Below, one piece after another: positions 42,166-50,741 of a stretch of 64,000 nucleotides of DNA (position 1 is the first letter of the stretch; every line of letters begins with the position of its first letter). Origin of the DNA: S5-327 sp965116015 (lineage in GTDB: Bacteria > Chloroflexota > Dehalococcoidia > Lucifugimonadales > Australimonadaceae); the NCBI GenBank assembly GCA_965116015.1, contig OZ220477.1, forward strand, positions 1,736,001-1,800,000, given 5' to 3'. Below the pieces are notes generated by a model. It worked only from the letters and a program-made list of their open reading frames with translations, was not told the DNA's origin and ran no database searches. The position numbers were made by a program, and so were the translations under genes.

Positions 42166-43365
42166 ATGACCACAGCCGCTTTCCAGAATCCGTTCCGCCC
42201 TGGCGCCGGCCACTCTCCGCCCTACCTGGCAGGGCGCGAACGCGAGCAGCAGGAGTTCCGCCGTCTGCTCGACCAACCAGCAATCGTAGACAATCTGCTG
42301 CTCACAGGCCTCAGGGGCGTCGGGAAGACTGTCCTCTTGGAAACGTTCAAACCGATAGCCGCACAGCATCGCTGGCTCTGGGTAGGCAACGACCTCTCCG
42401 AAGCGGCAAGCCTGAGCGAAGATCATCTTGCCGTTCGGCTATGCGCCGATCTCGCTGTCGTCACCTCTTCGTTCAGCGCAGGAGCCCGGATAGTGCGGCG
42501 TACAGGTTTCGCGTCTGCGGAAGAAAGCGCTCCTGTATCGCTCAATTTCGAGACGCTCACAGCCATCTGGAATAACACGCCAGGTCTCGCATCCGACAAG
42601 CTCAAGGCCGTACTGCACGCCGTCTGGGCCGGAGTGGAACACGCGGGGATAAAAGGGGTCGTCTTCGCGTACGATGAAGCGCAGAATATGGCCAACAAGC
42701 CGGAAAAAGACCAATACCCGCTGTCTCTTCTGCTGGACGTCTTCCAGTCGATACAGCACCAGAACGTCCCGTTCCTGCTCGTGCTCGCTGGGTTGCCCAC
42801 GCTCTTCCCCAACCTCGTGGAGGCGCGCACGTTCGCAGAGCGAATGTTCCGCGTAGTAACGCTCGACAGGCTCTCCGAGAAAGACTGCAAAGACGCAATT
42901 GTGAAACCCATCGCCGAGGCTAATTCGCCTGTGCAGTTCTCAGAAGAGTCGGTCCAGCATATCTACAGGGCGAGCAGAGGATACCCATACTTCATACAGT
43001 ACATCTGCAAAGAAGCGTTTGATGTCTGGACGTTCGTTCCCGAAACGCCTATCCCTATGGACGACATCATTGAGAAATTAGATACAGACTTCTTCGCCGG
43101 CAGGTGGGCGCGGGCTACCGAAAGGCAACGAGATCTGCTTACGGTAATTGCCCATTTGGAGAAAGCGCCGAGCGAATTCACTGTCCAAGACATTGTGGAG
43201 GCGTCGCGGCGGTTGGAGCACCCGTTCAGTTCGAGCCACGTGAACCAGATGCTCGGCGCCCTAGGGAAAGCAGGGCTCGTTTACAAGAACCGGTGGGGCC
43301 GGTATTCGCTAGCGGTTCCCCTTCTGGACGAGTTTATTCTGCGGCAGGAAGAGCGCGCGCCATAG
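42166..43365 (+). CDS. AAA/STAND-type ATP-binding protein
   Basis: A 399-residue ATPase of the AAA_16/archaeal-ATPase kind. YLAGREREQQEFRRLL precedes the P-loop TGLRGVGKTVLLE (about residues 46-58); Walker B is VVFAYDEAQNM; LLVLAGLPTLFPNLVEAR and DRLSEKDCKDAI are sensor and lid segments like those of Cdc6/Orc1-related proteins. A winged-helix end (about 320-399: SEFTVQDIVEASRRL, NQMLGALGKAGLVYKNRWGR) could bind DNA. Its DNA looks less GC-rich than its neighbours'. The role is unknown; proteins like this occur in mobile or defence regions, and it lies next to the restriction-modification locus. Confidence 0.8.
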   Translation: MTTAAFQNPFRPGAGHSPPYLAGREREQQEFRRLLDQPAIVDNLLLTGLRGVGKTVLLETFKPIAAQHRWLWVGNDLSEAASLSEDHLAVRLCADLAVVTSSFSAGARIVRRTGFASAEESAPVSLNFETLTAIWNNTPGLASDKLKAVLHAVWAGVEHAGIKGVVFAYDEAQNMANKPEKDQYPLSLLLDVFQSIQHQNVPFLLVLAGLPTLFPNLVEARTFAERMFRVVTLDRLSEKDCKDAIVKPIAEANSPVQFSEESVQHIYRASRGYPYFIQYICKEAFDVWTFVPETPIPMDDIIEKLDTDFFAGRWARATERQRDLLTVIAHLEKAPSEFTVQDIVEASRRLEHPFSSSHVNQMLGALGKAGLVYKNRWGRYSLAVPLLDEFILRQEERAP

Positions 43366-43442
43366 CCCCTTATCGTTCCGGTTGAACTCCCCTCGCCCCT
43401 TGGAGTACGCTTGCGCCGATGCTGGCCAGGGAGGGTAGCGCC

Positions 43443-44159
43443 ATGACGAATACGCGCAAGCAGTGGGGCGTCGACAAACTCTCGCCCGACGAACTGATGG
43501 ACGGCCTCGAGGAGATCCGGGCCGATTGGAAACGCGCCCACCCGGAACGCCCCAAGCCCACAACCATCGAGGCAATCGCCGAGCGCAAGCGGCGCGCGCA
43601 TCAGGGCGGCGACGGCAACCACCGGTTCGAGGGCGAACGCTACATCAACACCTCCAACAAAGACGTCCGCCGGTTCCAGCTCCGCAAGCTCATCGATGAA
43701 GGCGGCCAGGACGCGGTCGGCGGCGAAGTGGCCAGCCATCCAACACTGAGCCGCTGGCACTCCGAGGCGTTCGGCCTCTCGAAGGAAGAGATCGACGCGC
43801 TGGAGAAAGCCGATTGGGCGCCTGAAGAGCTAGTATCGAACGGCTGGTACTACTGGATGCACCGCAACGAGCCGTGGCCTGTGCTGCTCGCAAGCGCGCT
43901 CGTGGGCGAGGGCGAGAAGCGGCTCCCCGAAGTGCGCGAACGCATGGTGCAAGAGCTTGAGGAAACGCAGCAGCTCTACGAGCAGCTCGGCATCGAGGAC
44001 ATCGAGCGCGCTATGCTGAATCAGCGCGAGCACTCGCCCATAGGCGCCGACGCCGACCACGTAGTGTTCGGCGAAGACGTGACGCGCGCGTTCGTGAACA
44101 CGCCGGAACTCCAGGAGCGCTTGCGCCAGGTGTTCATCTTCCGCCTGCAGCGGAGATAA
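43443..44159 (+). CDS. TenA/PqqC-like (heme-oxygenase-fold) protein, copy A
   Basis: A 238-residue helical protein. Its middle, RRFQLRKLIDEGGQDAVGG, then HPTLSRWHSEAFGLSKEEID, has the pattern of PqqC/TenA-like diiron or cofactor-free oxidases and lines up with the next gene (HELRKLVKIEGRDIV, LWLRFCDGLGLERDEV). The last third keeps the family's helices, with ERMVQELEETQQLYEQLGIE. The ATG at 43443 has GGGAGGG seven bases before it. The first 60 residues are charged and not recognisable. It is probably a partner of the next gene, but the reaction is unknown. Confidence 0.65.
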   Translation: MTNTRKQWGVDKLSPDELMDGLEEIRADWKRAHPERPKPTTIEAIAERKRRAHQGGDGNHRFEGERYINTSNKDVRRFQLRKLIDEGGQDAVGGEVASHPTLSRWHSEAFGLSKEEIDALEKADWAPEELVSNGWYYWMHRNEPWPVLLASALVGEGEKRLPEVRERMVQELEETQQLYEQLGIEDIERAMLNQREHSPIGADADHVVFGEDVTRAFVNTPELQERLRQVFIFRLQRR

Positions 44160-44202
44160 GCCCACTACGCTTCCCATGCGCAGGCAATCGCTCGCGCCCG
44201 CA

Positions 44203-44287
44203 GGCTCCCGCGCTCACGGGAGCCTCGATTCGAGGCCGCGCGCTCCGAATCTCGCGCACCCGCCGCTCCCGTCGCGAAAGCGGGAGC
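44203..44287 (+). repeat. Two related hairpins between the TenA-like genes
   Basis: GGCTCCCG/CGGGAGCC at 44203-44224 and GCTCCCG/CGGGAGC at 44265-44287, each followed by CTCGA. The repeated arms CGGGAGCCTCGA occur at 44217-44228 and 44281-44292. Neither is followed by a T-run. They could stabilise the 3' end of the first message or be a small repeat element. Confidence 0.55.
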
Positions 44288-44327
44288 CTCGACCTTGCAG
44301 AGCAACCCCTACACGAAGAGGCAATCT

Positions 44328-45140
44328 ATGCTGAATCACCCTCCCTACAGCGCCGACGACCTGAAAGCCCCGCCGCTGCCCGGCCCCGAGTTCATCAGCT
44401 CGCTCCACCATCAGCGGGCCGAACGCTACCCGGAGCCGCCTCCGTTCTACCAGCTCCTCTTCGCGGGCTCCCTCTCCAGGGACGACCTGCGCCTGTGGGC
44501 GAAGAACCACTACTATTACCTCGATCACGGGCTGCAATTCTCCACCGCCGCCCTCTACATCAAGAACAACGACGAGCCGTCGCGCACGCACGAGCTACGC
44601 AAGCTCGTGAAGATCGAGGGCAGAGACATCGTCAACGACCTCGTCGGATGGACCACCCCCGCCTACGAGGAACTGTGGCTGCGATTCTGCGATGGGCTGG
44701 GCCTCGAACGCGACGAGGTCGCCGCGTGGCGCAACTTCACCCGCTCCTACTTCGCCGTCTCCACGCTCTCGCTCTGCTGCCGCTGGTGGGAATGGTCATG
44801 GCTCGACGGCATCGCCGCGCTCTTCGCAGCCGACCTCCTGGCGCGCGATGTGATGGGCAAGGCCGGCGACGCGCTCCGCAACCTCTACGGCGTCGACGAG
44901 GAATCCCTCGCGTTCTTCCCGCGATTCAGGGAAGACGCCGAAGAAGACCTCGTGTGGGAGGAGTCAACCCTCGCGGAGTGGGCCTGCACAACTGAGCGGC
45001 AACTCACGGCTGCCCGCGCGTTCCGCTACCGGCTCGACATCGACTACCAGTACGTCCAGCCCGTGCACGCAGCCATCGCCGCCGGCGAGCGCCCGGTTCA
45101 AGTCCCTGTGTCTCTCTACGCCGACGCCCCCGGCGCTTAG
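44328..45140 (+). CDS. TenA/PqqC-like (heme-oxygenase-fold) protein, copy B
   Basis: A 270-residue protein with the complete fold. FYQLLFAGSLSRDDLRLWAK and NHYYYLDHGLQF are the first helices, HELRKLVKIEGRDIVNDLVG the central pair, and RWWEWSWLDGIAAL then AFRYRLDIDYQYVQPVHAA the end. Such proteins include PqqC, TenA, CADD-type and other heme-oxygenase-like oxidases that modify small substrates. The ATG at 44328 has AGAGG six bases upstream; a TTG at 44295 is possible. No pqq or thi genes are nearby, and the pterin genes lie 3 kb away. It is convergent with the peptidase gene. Confidence 0.75.
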   Translation: MLNHPPYSADDLKAPPLPGPEFISSLHHQRAERYPEPPPFYQLLFAGSLSRDDLRLWAKNHYYYLDHGLQFSTAALYIKNNDEPSRTHELRKLVKIEGRDIVNDLVGWTTPAYEELWLRFCDGLGLERDEVAAWRNFTRSYFAVSTLSLCCRWWEWSWLDGIAALFAADLLARDVMGKAGDALRNLYGVDEESLAFFPRFREDAEEDLVWEESTLAEWACTTERQLTAARAFRYRLDIDYQYVQPVHAAIAAGERPVQVPVSLYADAPGA

Positions 45141-45202
45141 CTCGCGCGGACGCAACGACCCTTCCCGCAGCAGACCTCCCCCGCAGATGCGCGTGCCGAC
45201 CC

Positions 45203-46927
45203 TCAGCTCGCGCTCTCGCAGGAGACTCGCTCGGCAGGGTACTCGGCATCAAGCAGCGCCCGATGAACGTACTCGTTCACGCATGCGTTCTCCGGGTAAA
45301 CCCCGTGCTTGTAGTGCGACGTCTCCACGAGCCGACCGTTGCTCAGCAGCTCAGTCGTGAGCTCCTCCGACTCGCTGAAGGGAGTAGCCGGATCGGTGTG
45401 GTTGCCAAGCACAAGAATAGGCGTGCCGCTCCCGTCCAGCGTCCCCTCGAACGGCGGCGGCGAAAACTGGTCGTAGAACGGGCAAGCGCTGGGCGCGAAA
45501 GGATCGAGCGCGGCAACCAGCGGAAGCTCCTTCCGGATGCGGGCGGCGACGATCTCATCGTCCTCGAACATCGTTGCCCTGTCGATCTGCGGATGCAGCA
45601 CAAGGCGATCGAGGCAGTTCACATGCTCCGTGAAGTTCGGGGCCGTGAGGTCTTCGCCAAGCTGGAATTCCGCAAGCGACAGGACAATGGACGGATCGTC
45701 CTTCTCTTGCAATTCCCACAACGCCTCCCACAGAGTCGGCCAGAGCCCGGCGCTGTACAGCGTCGTGGCCAGCCCCAGAAATCCCGCCGTTTGCACCCCC
45801 CCGGCAGCGGCGTTGACGAGCGGCAGTTTCTCCGTCGCTTGCATAAAGTAGCCGGTTGGATCGCCGTCGTTATAGATCGGACACTCCGGCGAATCGCAGG
45901 CGTCCAGCGCCGCTCCCAGCAGCGCCTCGAACGGTCGAACCTCCTCGATGACCTCCTCCACTCGCTCTTCCTGGGTGCCGGCCTCGTCGACAGGGTTGTC
46001 CGCGCCGTCGAGAACCATAGCCCGCACCGATTCGGGAAAGAGCGTGGCGTACCACACGCCCAGCGCCGAGCCGTACGAGAAACCCATATACGAGATCTGC
46101 TCAACGCCCAGCGCCTTGCGAATCTCATCCATATCGCGCGCCACGTACTCGCTATGCAGCAGACCCCCAACGCGGCCCATCGACTCGATGCAGAGCCTTG
46201 CAGCCGCCTCCCCAGCCGCAATCTCTTCCGGAGTGTCCGGCTCATCTTCGATGGAGTTGAGAAACGCTAGCTGCTCGCCGGGGCCGCCGCAGGCGAACTT
46301 CGGCTCCGATTCCCCAACTCCGCGCGGATCGAACCCGACGATGTCGAATCGCTCAAGGATCTCGGGCGCAAACAAGGCTCCAGCATACTGAACGAACTCC
46401 AGACCGCTCCCTCCGGGACCGCCCGGGTTCACGAGCAAGTAGCCGATCCTCTCACTCGCAGAGTCCGCCCGCCGAACATTCACCGCTATCCGTATCTCGC
46501 CCTCGCCGGCATCCCGATAATCCGCGGGGACATCAACAAACCCGCATTCCAGCTCCACGTAGAAGTCTGAGACTGCCGCATCGTAGTCATCCCCATTGCT
46601 GGAGCCGTCGCCTGATCCGCAGGGGCCCCACCCGATCTGCGAATCGTCCAAAGGCGTAGCCGTCGGCGTCGGCGGGAGAAGCGTAGCTGTCGGCGTCGGC
46701 GGGAGAGGCGTAGCCGTCGGCGTCGGCGGGAGAGGCGTAGCCGTCGGCGTCGGCGCGGGAGGCGTAGCCGTCGGCGTCGGCGGGAGAGGCGTGGCCGTCG
46801 CAGTCGGCGGGGGAGGCGTGGCCGTTGGCGTCGGCTCGGAGTCGAACAACCCGCAGCCTGCCGCTGCGAACGCGAGCGTCATCAGCGACGCAACGGCGCA
46901 CATCTTCCAAATCTTCAGTGAATTCAA
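45203..46927 (-). CDS. Secreted alpha/beta-hydrolase lipoprotein, TAP-like (tripeptidyl/prolyl aminopeptidase type)
   Basis: A 574-residue exported hydrolase. A TTG at 46927, five bases after AGAGAGG, starts a lipoprotein signal (LKIWKMCAVASLMTLAF then AAAGC); a longer frame upstream to 47059 is unlikely. A Pro-Thr linker of 9-residue repeats follows. The catalytic domain has the oxyanion loop LVNPGGPGGSGLEF, the nucleophile in GFSYGSALGVWY, DPRGVGESEPKF, and the carboxyl HTDPATP and HYKHGVYP with the likely Asp and His, all typical of TAP-like peptidases. It probably degrades peptides outside the cell. Confidence 0.87.
   Translation of the reverse strand: MNSLKIWKMCAVASLMTLAFAAAGCGLFDSEPTPTATPPPPTATATPLPPTPTATPPAPTPTATPLPPTPTATPLPPTPTATLLPPTPTATPLDDSQIGWGPCGSGDGSSNGDDYDAAVSDFYVELECGFVDVPADYRDAGEGEIRIAVNVRRADSASERIGYLLVNPGGPGGSGLEFVQYAGALFAPEILERFDIVGFDPRGVGESEPKFACGGPGEQLAFLNSIEDEPDTPEEIAAGEAAARLCIESMGRVGGLLHSEYVARDMDEIRKALGVEQISYMGFSYGSALGVWYATLFPESVRAMVLDGADNPVDEAGTQEERVEEVIEEVRPFEALLGAALDACDSPECPIYNDGDPTGYFMQATEKLPLVNAAAGGVQTAGFLGLATTLYSAGLWPTLWEALWELQEKDDPSIVLSLAEFQLGEDLTAPNFTEHVNCLDRLVLHPQIDRATMFEDDEIVAARIRKELPLVAALDPFAPSACPFYDQFSPPPFEGTLDGSGTPILVLGNHTDPATPFSESEELTTELLSNGRLVETSHYKHGVYPENACVNEYVHRALLDAEYPAERVSCESAS
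46654..46842 (-). repeat. Seven tandem 27-base repeats coding a Pro-Thr linker
   Basis: Seven head-to-tail copies of a 27-base unit (beginning GCGTAGCC on the plus strand at 46654, 46681, 46708, 46735, 46762, 46789, 46816), with a few base changes. They encode nine-residue blocks such as TATPLPPTP between the lipobox and the catalytic domain. Confidence 0.9.
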
Positions 46928-47101
46928 CGCAGCCTCTCTCCACCAATCCAACAGTGGGGAATGAACGCGGGCATTGTATCGCACGCCTCGCCTGCGCCCT
47001 GTTAGTCTCTTCGCGCACTGCGCGGACACGCTGAAGGCCGAATCGTCCCCTGCGTCCAAGCGCTAGCGGGGCTTTCAGCGACCTCACGGAGAGAGGCGGC
47101 T

Positions 47102-48181
47102 ATGGGCTGGACCATCCATCACCCCCAGGGAATGCTCCACCACGACGCCGCCCGCGCGTTCAACGGTTACACGCTCATCGCAATGTCGGGAGGGCGCAAC
47201 GCCTACCTCATCGATATGCAGGGCCGCGTCCGCCATCGCTGGCATTGCGACGAAGGAATCGGCTACGGATTCCTCCTCGACAACGGCAACCTGCTCGCCC
47301 GCACCCGCGCGAGCGGCGGGACTGTCCCCGGCGAGGGCGAGACGACAGGCATCCTCGAGCTCGATTGGGAAAGCAACATCGTATGGGCGCACCGCGACCG
47401 GTTCGTCCACCACGACTTCAAGCGCTTGCCGAACGGCCACACGCTCATCGTTCGCTACGACCTGATGCCGGAGGAGACAGCCCGCCGAGTCAGGGGCGGA
47501 CGCGGCAACCCCGGCGACCCGATGTACGGCGACGTCGTGCGCGAGATCGACGGCAACGGCGCAGTCGTGCGCGAATGGAGTATGTGGGCGGCGCTCGACC
47601 CCGAGGCCGACGCCATCTGCCCGCTGGAGGGCCGCGAACAGTGGCTTCATCAGAACGCGCTGAGCCTGACTCCGGGCGGCGACCTGCTCGTGAGCTTCCG
47701 GCAGATCGACACCGTAGGCGTCGTAGACCGCGAAAGCGGGAAATTCACCTGGAAGTGGGGGCCCGGCGTCATCTCTCACCAGCATCACCCCACCTGGCAG
47801 GCGGCAACCGGCGCCGTGCTGCTCTTCGACAACGGCCCGCACCGCGGCGGAGCAACCTACTCGCGCGTGCTCGAAGTAGACCCCGCGACAGGACACATCG
47901 TGTGGGAGTACGTCGGCGACCCGCCAATCTCGTTCTACAGCTATCACATCAGCGGCGCGGAACGGCAACCGAACGGCAACACGCTCATCTGCGAGGGCGC
48001 TCCCGGACGCCTGTTCGAGGTCACGCCGAACGGCGACATCGTTTGGGAATTCGTGAACCCTCACCGCGTGCCGCCGGGCGCGCCGACCGGCTCCGGCGGT
48101 CCAACCTCCATCTTCCGCGCCCATCGCTACCCCGTCGATCACCCAGCCTTCGCCGGGCGCGACCTCTCCCCGGAAGCGTGA
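47102..48181 (+). CDS. Arylsulfotransferase (ASST)-like beta-propeller protein
   Basis: A 359-residue protein of repeating beta blades. Repeats with G-x-V/I-x-x-x-W (GRVRHRWHC, SNIVWAHRD, GAVVREWSM, GKFTWKWGPG, GHIVWEYVGD, GDIVWEFVNP) and HHDFKRLPNGHTLI, then NALSLTPGGDLLVSFR match the ASST_2 propeller. Classical arylsulfotransferases are periplasmic; here no signal peptide is visible, so it is probably cytosolic and may have another function. Histidines in HHDF, WLHQNAL and SHQHHP may mark the active-site face. It is followed ten bases later by the cysteine synthase-like gene, so the two may share a message. Confidence 0.78.
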   Translation: MGWTIHHPQGMLHHDAARAFNGYTLIAMSGGRNAYLIDMQGRVRHRWHCDEGIGYGFLLDNGNLLARTRASGGTVPGEGETTGILELDWESNIVWAHRDRFVHHDFKRLPNGHTLIVRYDLMPEETARRVRGGRGNPGDPMYGDVVREIDGNGAVVREWSMWAALDPEADAICPLEGREQWLHQNALSLTPGGDLLVSFRQIDTVGVVDRESGKFTWKWGPGVISHQHHPTWQAATGAVLLFDNGPHRGGATYSRVLEVDPATGHIVWEYVGDPPISFYSYHISGAERQPNGNTLICEGAPGRLFEVTPNGDIVWEFVNPHRVPPGAPTGSGGPTSIFRAHRYPVDHPAFAGRDLSPEA

Positions 48182-48191
48182 GCGCCGCGCG

Positions 48192-49130
48192 ATGACATCC
48201 GCGAAGCGGGATGGCCTGTTCGCGCTAGTCGGAAACGCCCCGCTGGTCGAGCTGCGGAATACGGCGCCCAAGCCGGGCATTCGCATCTTTGCCAAGCTCG
48301 AGGGGCAGAACCCAAGCGGCAGCGTGAAAGACCGCATCGTCCTCGCGATGATGGAGGCCGCCGAGGCGCGCGGCGACCTGCGAGAAGGCGACACACTCGT
48401 CGAGGCCAGCACCGGAAACACCGCCATCGCTCTCGCCGCTCTCGCCCCGCGACGCGGCTACCGCGTCCGCATCGTCCTCCCCAGAGGCATCGTCCCCAGC
48501 ATCGCCGACATACTCGACCTCTATGGCGCGGCGATCGAATGGCGCGAGCCCGAGGGCGGCATGCGCGGAGCCATCGCGCGCAGCCAGGAGATCGCCGCTC
48601 AACCCCGCCACTTCGCGCTCGGACAATTCTCCGACAACGCCAACGTCCTCTGCCATTACGCCACAACCGGCGCGGAGATCGCAGACGCCATCGACCGCGT
48701 CGACGCATTCGTCGCCGGCATCGGCACCGGCGGCACCCTTATGGGCGTCGCCCGGCGGCTGCGTGAACGCTGGCCGAACGTGCAGATCATCGGCGTCGAG
48801 CCGAAGCTTGGCGAAAAACTGCAAGGCCTGCGCAGCCTCGAAGAAGGCTACATCCCTCCGCTGCTCAACCTCGGCTCCCTCAACCGCCGATTCCTCGTCG
48901 ACAGCGCAGACGCCATCGCAACAGCCCGGCGCGTCATCCAGGCAGAGGGAATATTCGCCGGCGTATCGTCGGGGGCGACCCTCCACGCCGCGCTGCGCGT
49001 CGCCGAAGGCATGACCAATGGGAACATCGTCGCGATGTTCTCCGACGGCGCTTGGAAATACCTGCCGTCTCGCCCCTGGGACTCCTCAGGCGCAGAAGGC
49101 GAGGCCCTCGACGAAGTGCACTGGTGGTGA
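48192..49130 (+). CDS. Cysteine synthase family protein (CysK/CysM-like)
   Basis: A fold-type II PLP enzyme of 312 residues. The PLP lysine is in LEGQNPSGSVKDR; ASTGNTAIALA binds the substrate carboxylate; VAGIGTGGTLMGVARRL is the phosphate loop; AGVSSGATLHAAL is near the end. The family makes cysteine from O-acetylserine or O-phosphoserine and sulfide, or acts in related beta-replacements such as cystathionine synthesis. The gene is next to an ASST-like gene, which tempts one to think of sulfur metabolism, but this is a weak link. CysM is slightly favoured by its length. Confidence 0.9.
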   Translation: MTSAKRDGLFALVGNAPLVELRNTAPKPGIRIFAKLEGQNPSGSVKDRIVLAMMEAAEARGDLREGDTLVEASTGNTAIALAALAPRRGYRVRIVLPRGIVPSIADILDLYGAAIEWREPEGGMRGAIARSQEIAAQPRHFALGQFSDNANVLCHYATTGAEIADAIDRVDAFVAGIGTGGTLMGVARRLRERWPNVQIIGVEPKLGEKLQGLRSLEEGYIPPLLNLGSLNRRFLVDSADAIATARRVIQAEGIFAGVSSGATLHAALRVAEGMTNGNIVAMFSDGAWKYLPSRPWDSSGAEGEALDEVHWW

Positions 49131-49209
49131 GTCCCCCGCTCCAAGCCCGCTAGCAGCGAAAGAGACGGAGACGGCAGGCGCCCCGCCCCACCAGAGAAGC
49201 AGTCTCTCG

Positions 49210-50064
49210 CTAGAGAGCGAACGCCTTTTCGAGAGCGCGCCGCGTGAACACCACCGACATATCGCGCTTGTACCACGCCGACCCGCGCGGATCGTCTGTG
49301 GGATCGACGATGTCGGCGACTGCCTGCGACGCCTCGCGCAGAAGTTCCGGCGTGGACGTCTGACCCATCAGCGCATCCTCGACCACTGTCGCGCGCAGCG
49401 CCGTTGGCGCGACTGCCCCCAGACCGACGCGCACATCCGCAATGACACCGTCCTCAAGCCTGCCGATCGCGGCAACCGACACCGTAGCGTAGTCGTCCGC
49501 CGTGCGCGGCAGATACTTCACATACGTCCACCCTGCCCCCGCAGGCTGAACAGGAACCTGCAACTCAGTGACAATCTCGTCGGGCTCAAGCGAAGTCTCA
49601 TAGTAATCAACATACGTCTCGCTGATGGGCAGCGTGCGGCTCCCGCGCGGAGACGTCGCCGTGATCGACGCATTCAGTATCAGGAGCGACGGCGGCGGAT
49701 CCATTGCCGGGTCGGCCTGAGCAATCCCCCCGCCAACCGTCGCGACGTTGCGGATGCGAACAGTGGCGACGCGCCGGTACGCCTCGGCCAGCAGCGGAGC
49801 GTTCGACTTCACAACCTCAGACGTCTCCATCCGCCGCTGCGTCGCGAGCCCCCCGATGCGGAGCGTTCCATCCGAGGCTTCTATCGAGTCCAGCCCCTGA
49901 ATGCGATGCAGGCTCACGATGTGGTCGGGAGCAATAAGCGACTGCTTGAGAAGCGTAGTGAGCGATGTCCCGCCGCCCATAACCTTGGCGGAGCCGTTGT
50001 GCCGCGCGAGGAGATCGAGCGCCTCGTCGAGGGTGGCCGGCGCATGGAAAGCGAAATCGTGCAT
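49210..50064 (-). CDS. FAD-binding medium subunit of a Cox/xanthine dehydrogenase-type molybdenum enzyme
   Basis: A 284-residue CoxM/CutM-like subunit. FHAPATLDEALDLLARH starts it; KVMGGGTSLTTLLKQSL and TVRIRNVATVGGGIAQADPA are the two FAD loops; the CoxM-type carboxyl domain (DDYATVSVAAIGRLEDG, VRVGLGAVAPTALRAT) closes it. It starts at 50064, two bases after the CoxS stop. It passes electrons from the molybdenum subunit to a quinone or other acceptor. The large catalytic subunit (coxL type) is not adjacent on either side, which is unusual. Confidence 0.92.
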   Translation of the reverse strand: MHDFAFHAPATLDEALDLLARHNGSAKVMGGGTSLTTLLKQSLIAPDHIVSLHRIQGLDSIEASDGTLRIGGLATQRRMETSEVVKSNAPLLAEAYRRVATVRIRNVATVGGGIAQADPAMDPPPSLLILNASITATSPRGSRTLPISETYVDYYETSLEPDEIVTELQVPVQPAGAGWTYVKYLPRTADDYATVSVAAIGRLEDGVIADVRVGLGAVAPTALRATVVEDALMGQTSTPELLREASQAVADIVDPTDDPRGSAWYKRDMSVVFTRRALEKAFAL

Positions 50065-50066
50065 AG

Positions 50067-50546
50067 CTACTTTGCCTCCGCCGCAGCCTGGATGGACTCG
50101 ATAATCTGGTAGTAGCCGGTGCACCGGCAGAGATTGCCCATCATCCACTCTTTGATCTCTGCCTCTGTAGGATGCGGAATCGTCTCCAGCAGCGCCTTGG
50201 CGACCATAATCTGCCCTGGCGTGCAGGCGCCGCACTGGAAGCCCCCATGATTGATGAACGCCTCCTGCACCGGATGCAGCGTATCGCCGTCGGCCACGCC
50301 CTCGATCGTCGTAATCTGCGCCCCGTCGGCTCGCGCCGCAAGCGTAATGCACGAAGCCGTGATGCAGCCGTCCATCTCGATAGTGCAAGCCCCGCAGACC
50401 CCCACGCTGCAAGCCTCTTTCGTCCCCGTGAGCCCCAAGTCGTAGCGAATGAAATCCACCAGCGTCCGGTACGTCGGAACTTCCCTGCTGTACTCCTGCC
50501 CGTTGACGGTAACCGTAACGGTCTGCCTGATAGGTGTAGTAGTCAT
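50067..50546 (-). CDS. [2Fe-2S] small subunit of a Cox/xanthine dehydrogenase-type enzyme
   Basis: A 159-residue CoxS-like protein with two [2Fe-2S] sites. The plant-ferredoxin-like first site is CSVGVCGACTIEMDG plus ITASC; the second is GGFQCGACTPGQIMVA and GNLCRCTGYYQI. All eight cysteines are present. GAGGT lies before the ATG. It is the first gene of a two-gene unit with CoxM. Members serve CO dehydrogenase, nicotinate, aldehyde, or hydroxybenzoyl-CoA type enzymes. Without a CoxL the substrate cannot be inferred. Confidence 0.94.
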   Translation of the reverse strand: MTTTPIRQTVTVTVNGQEYSREVPTYRTLVDFIRYDLGLTGTKEACSVGVCGACTIEMDGCITASCITLAARADGAQITTIEGVADGDTLHPVQEAFINHGGFQCGACTPGQIMVAKALLETIPHPTEAEIKEWMMGNLCRCTGYYQIIESIQAAAEAK

Positions 50547-50741
50547 AGCCGAACCTCGATGCCCATGCCCTGAAATTTGAAACCCGCGCCGGAGCGCGCG
50601 ACCCGAATCCTACCGCAACCCGCCCGCCCCCGCCAATTCCCTCCCGCCGCCCGCGCGGCTAGAGCGGACCCGCGCCAGCCCCAGCGCCACGCCCCTCCAC
50701 CCACACGCCAACTCCTAAGCAGCACGCGCCAAACAGCATCG

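Noticed and set aside
46654..46842. Regularly spaced repeats as a possible CRISPR array
   Set aside because: Units are head to tail without spacers and encode Pro-Thr linker in frame with the peptidase.
46927..47059. Longer amino end of the TAP-like peptidase
   Set aside because: It would place 44 residues before the lipoprotein signal; the TTG at 46927 has a good Shine-Dalgarno sequence.
48192..49130. Sulfur metabolism operon from ASST-like and cysteine synthase-like genes
   Set aside because: Only the ten-base spacing supports it; the ASST-like protein has no clear sulfotransferase proof and no other sulfur gene is near.
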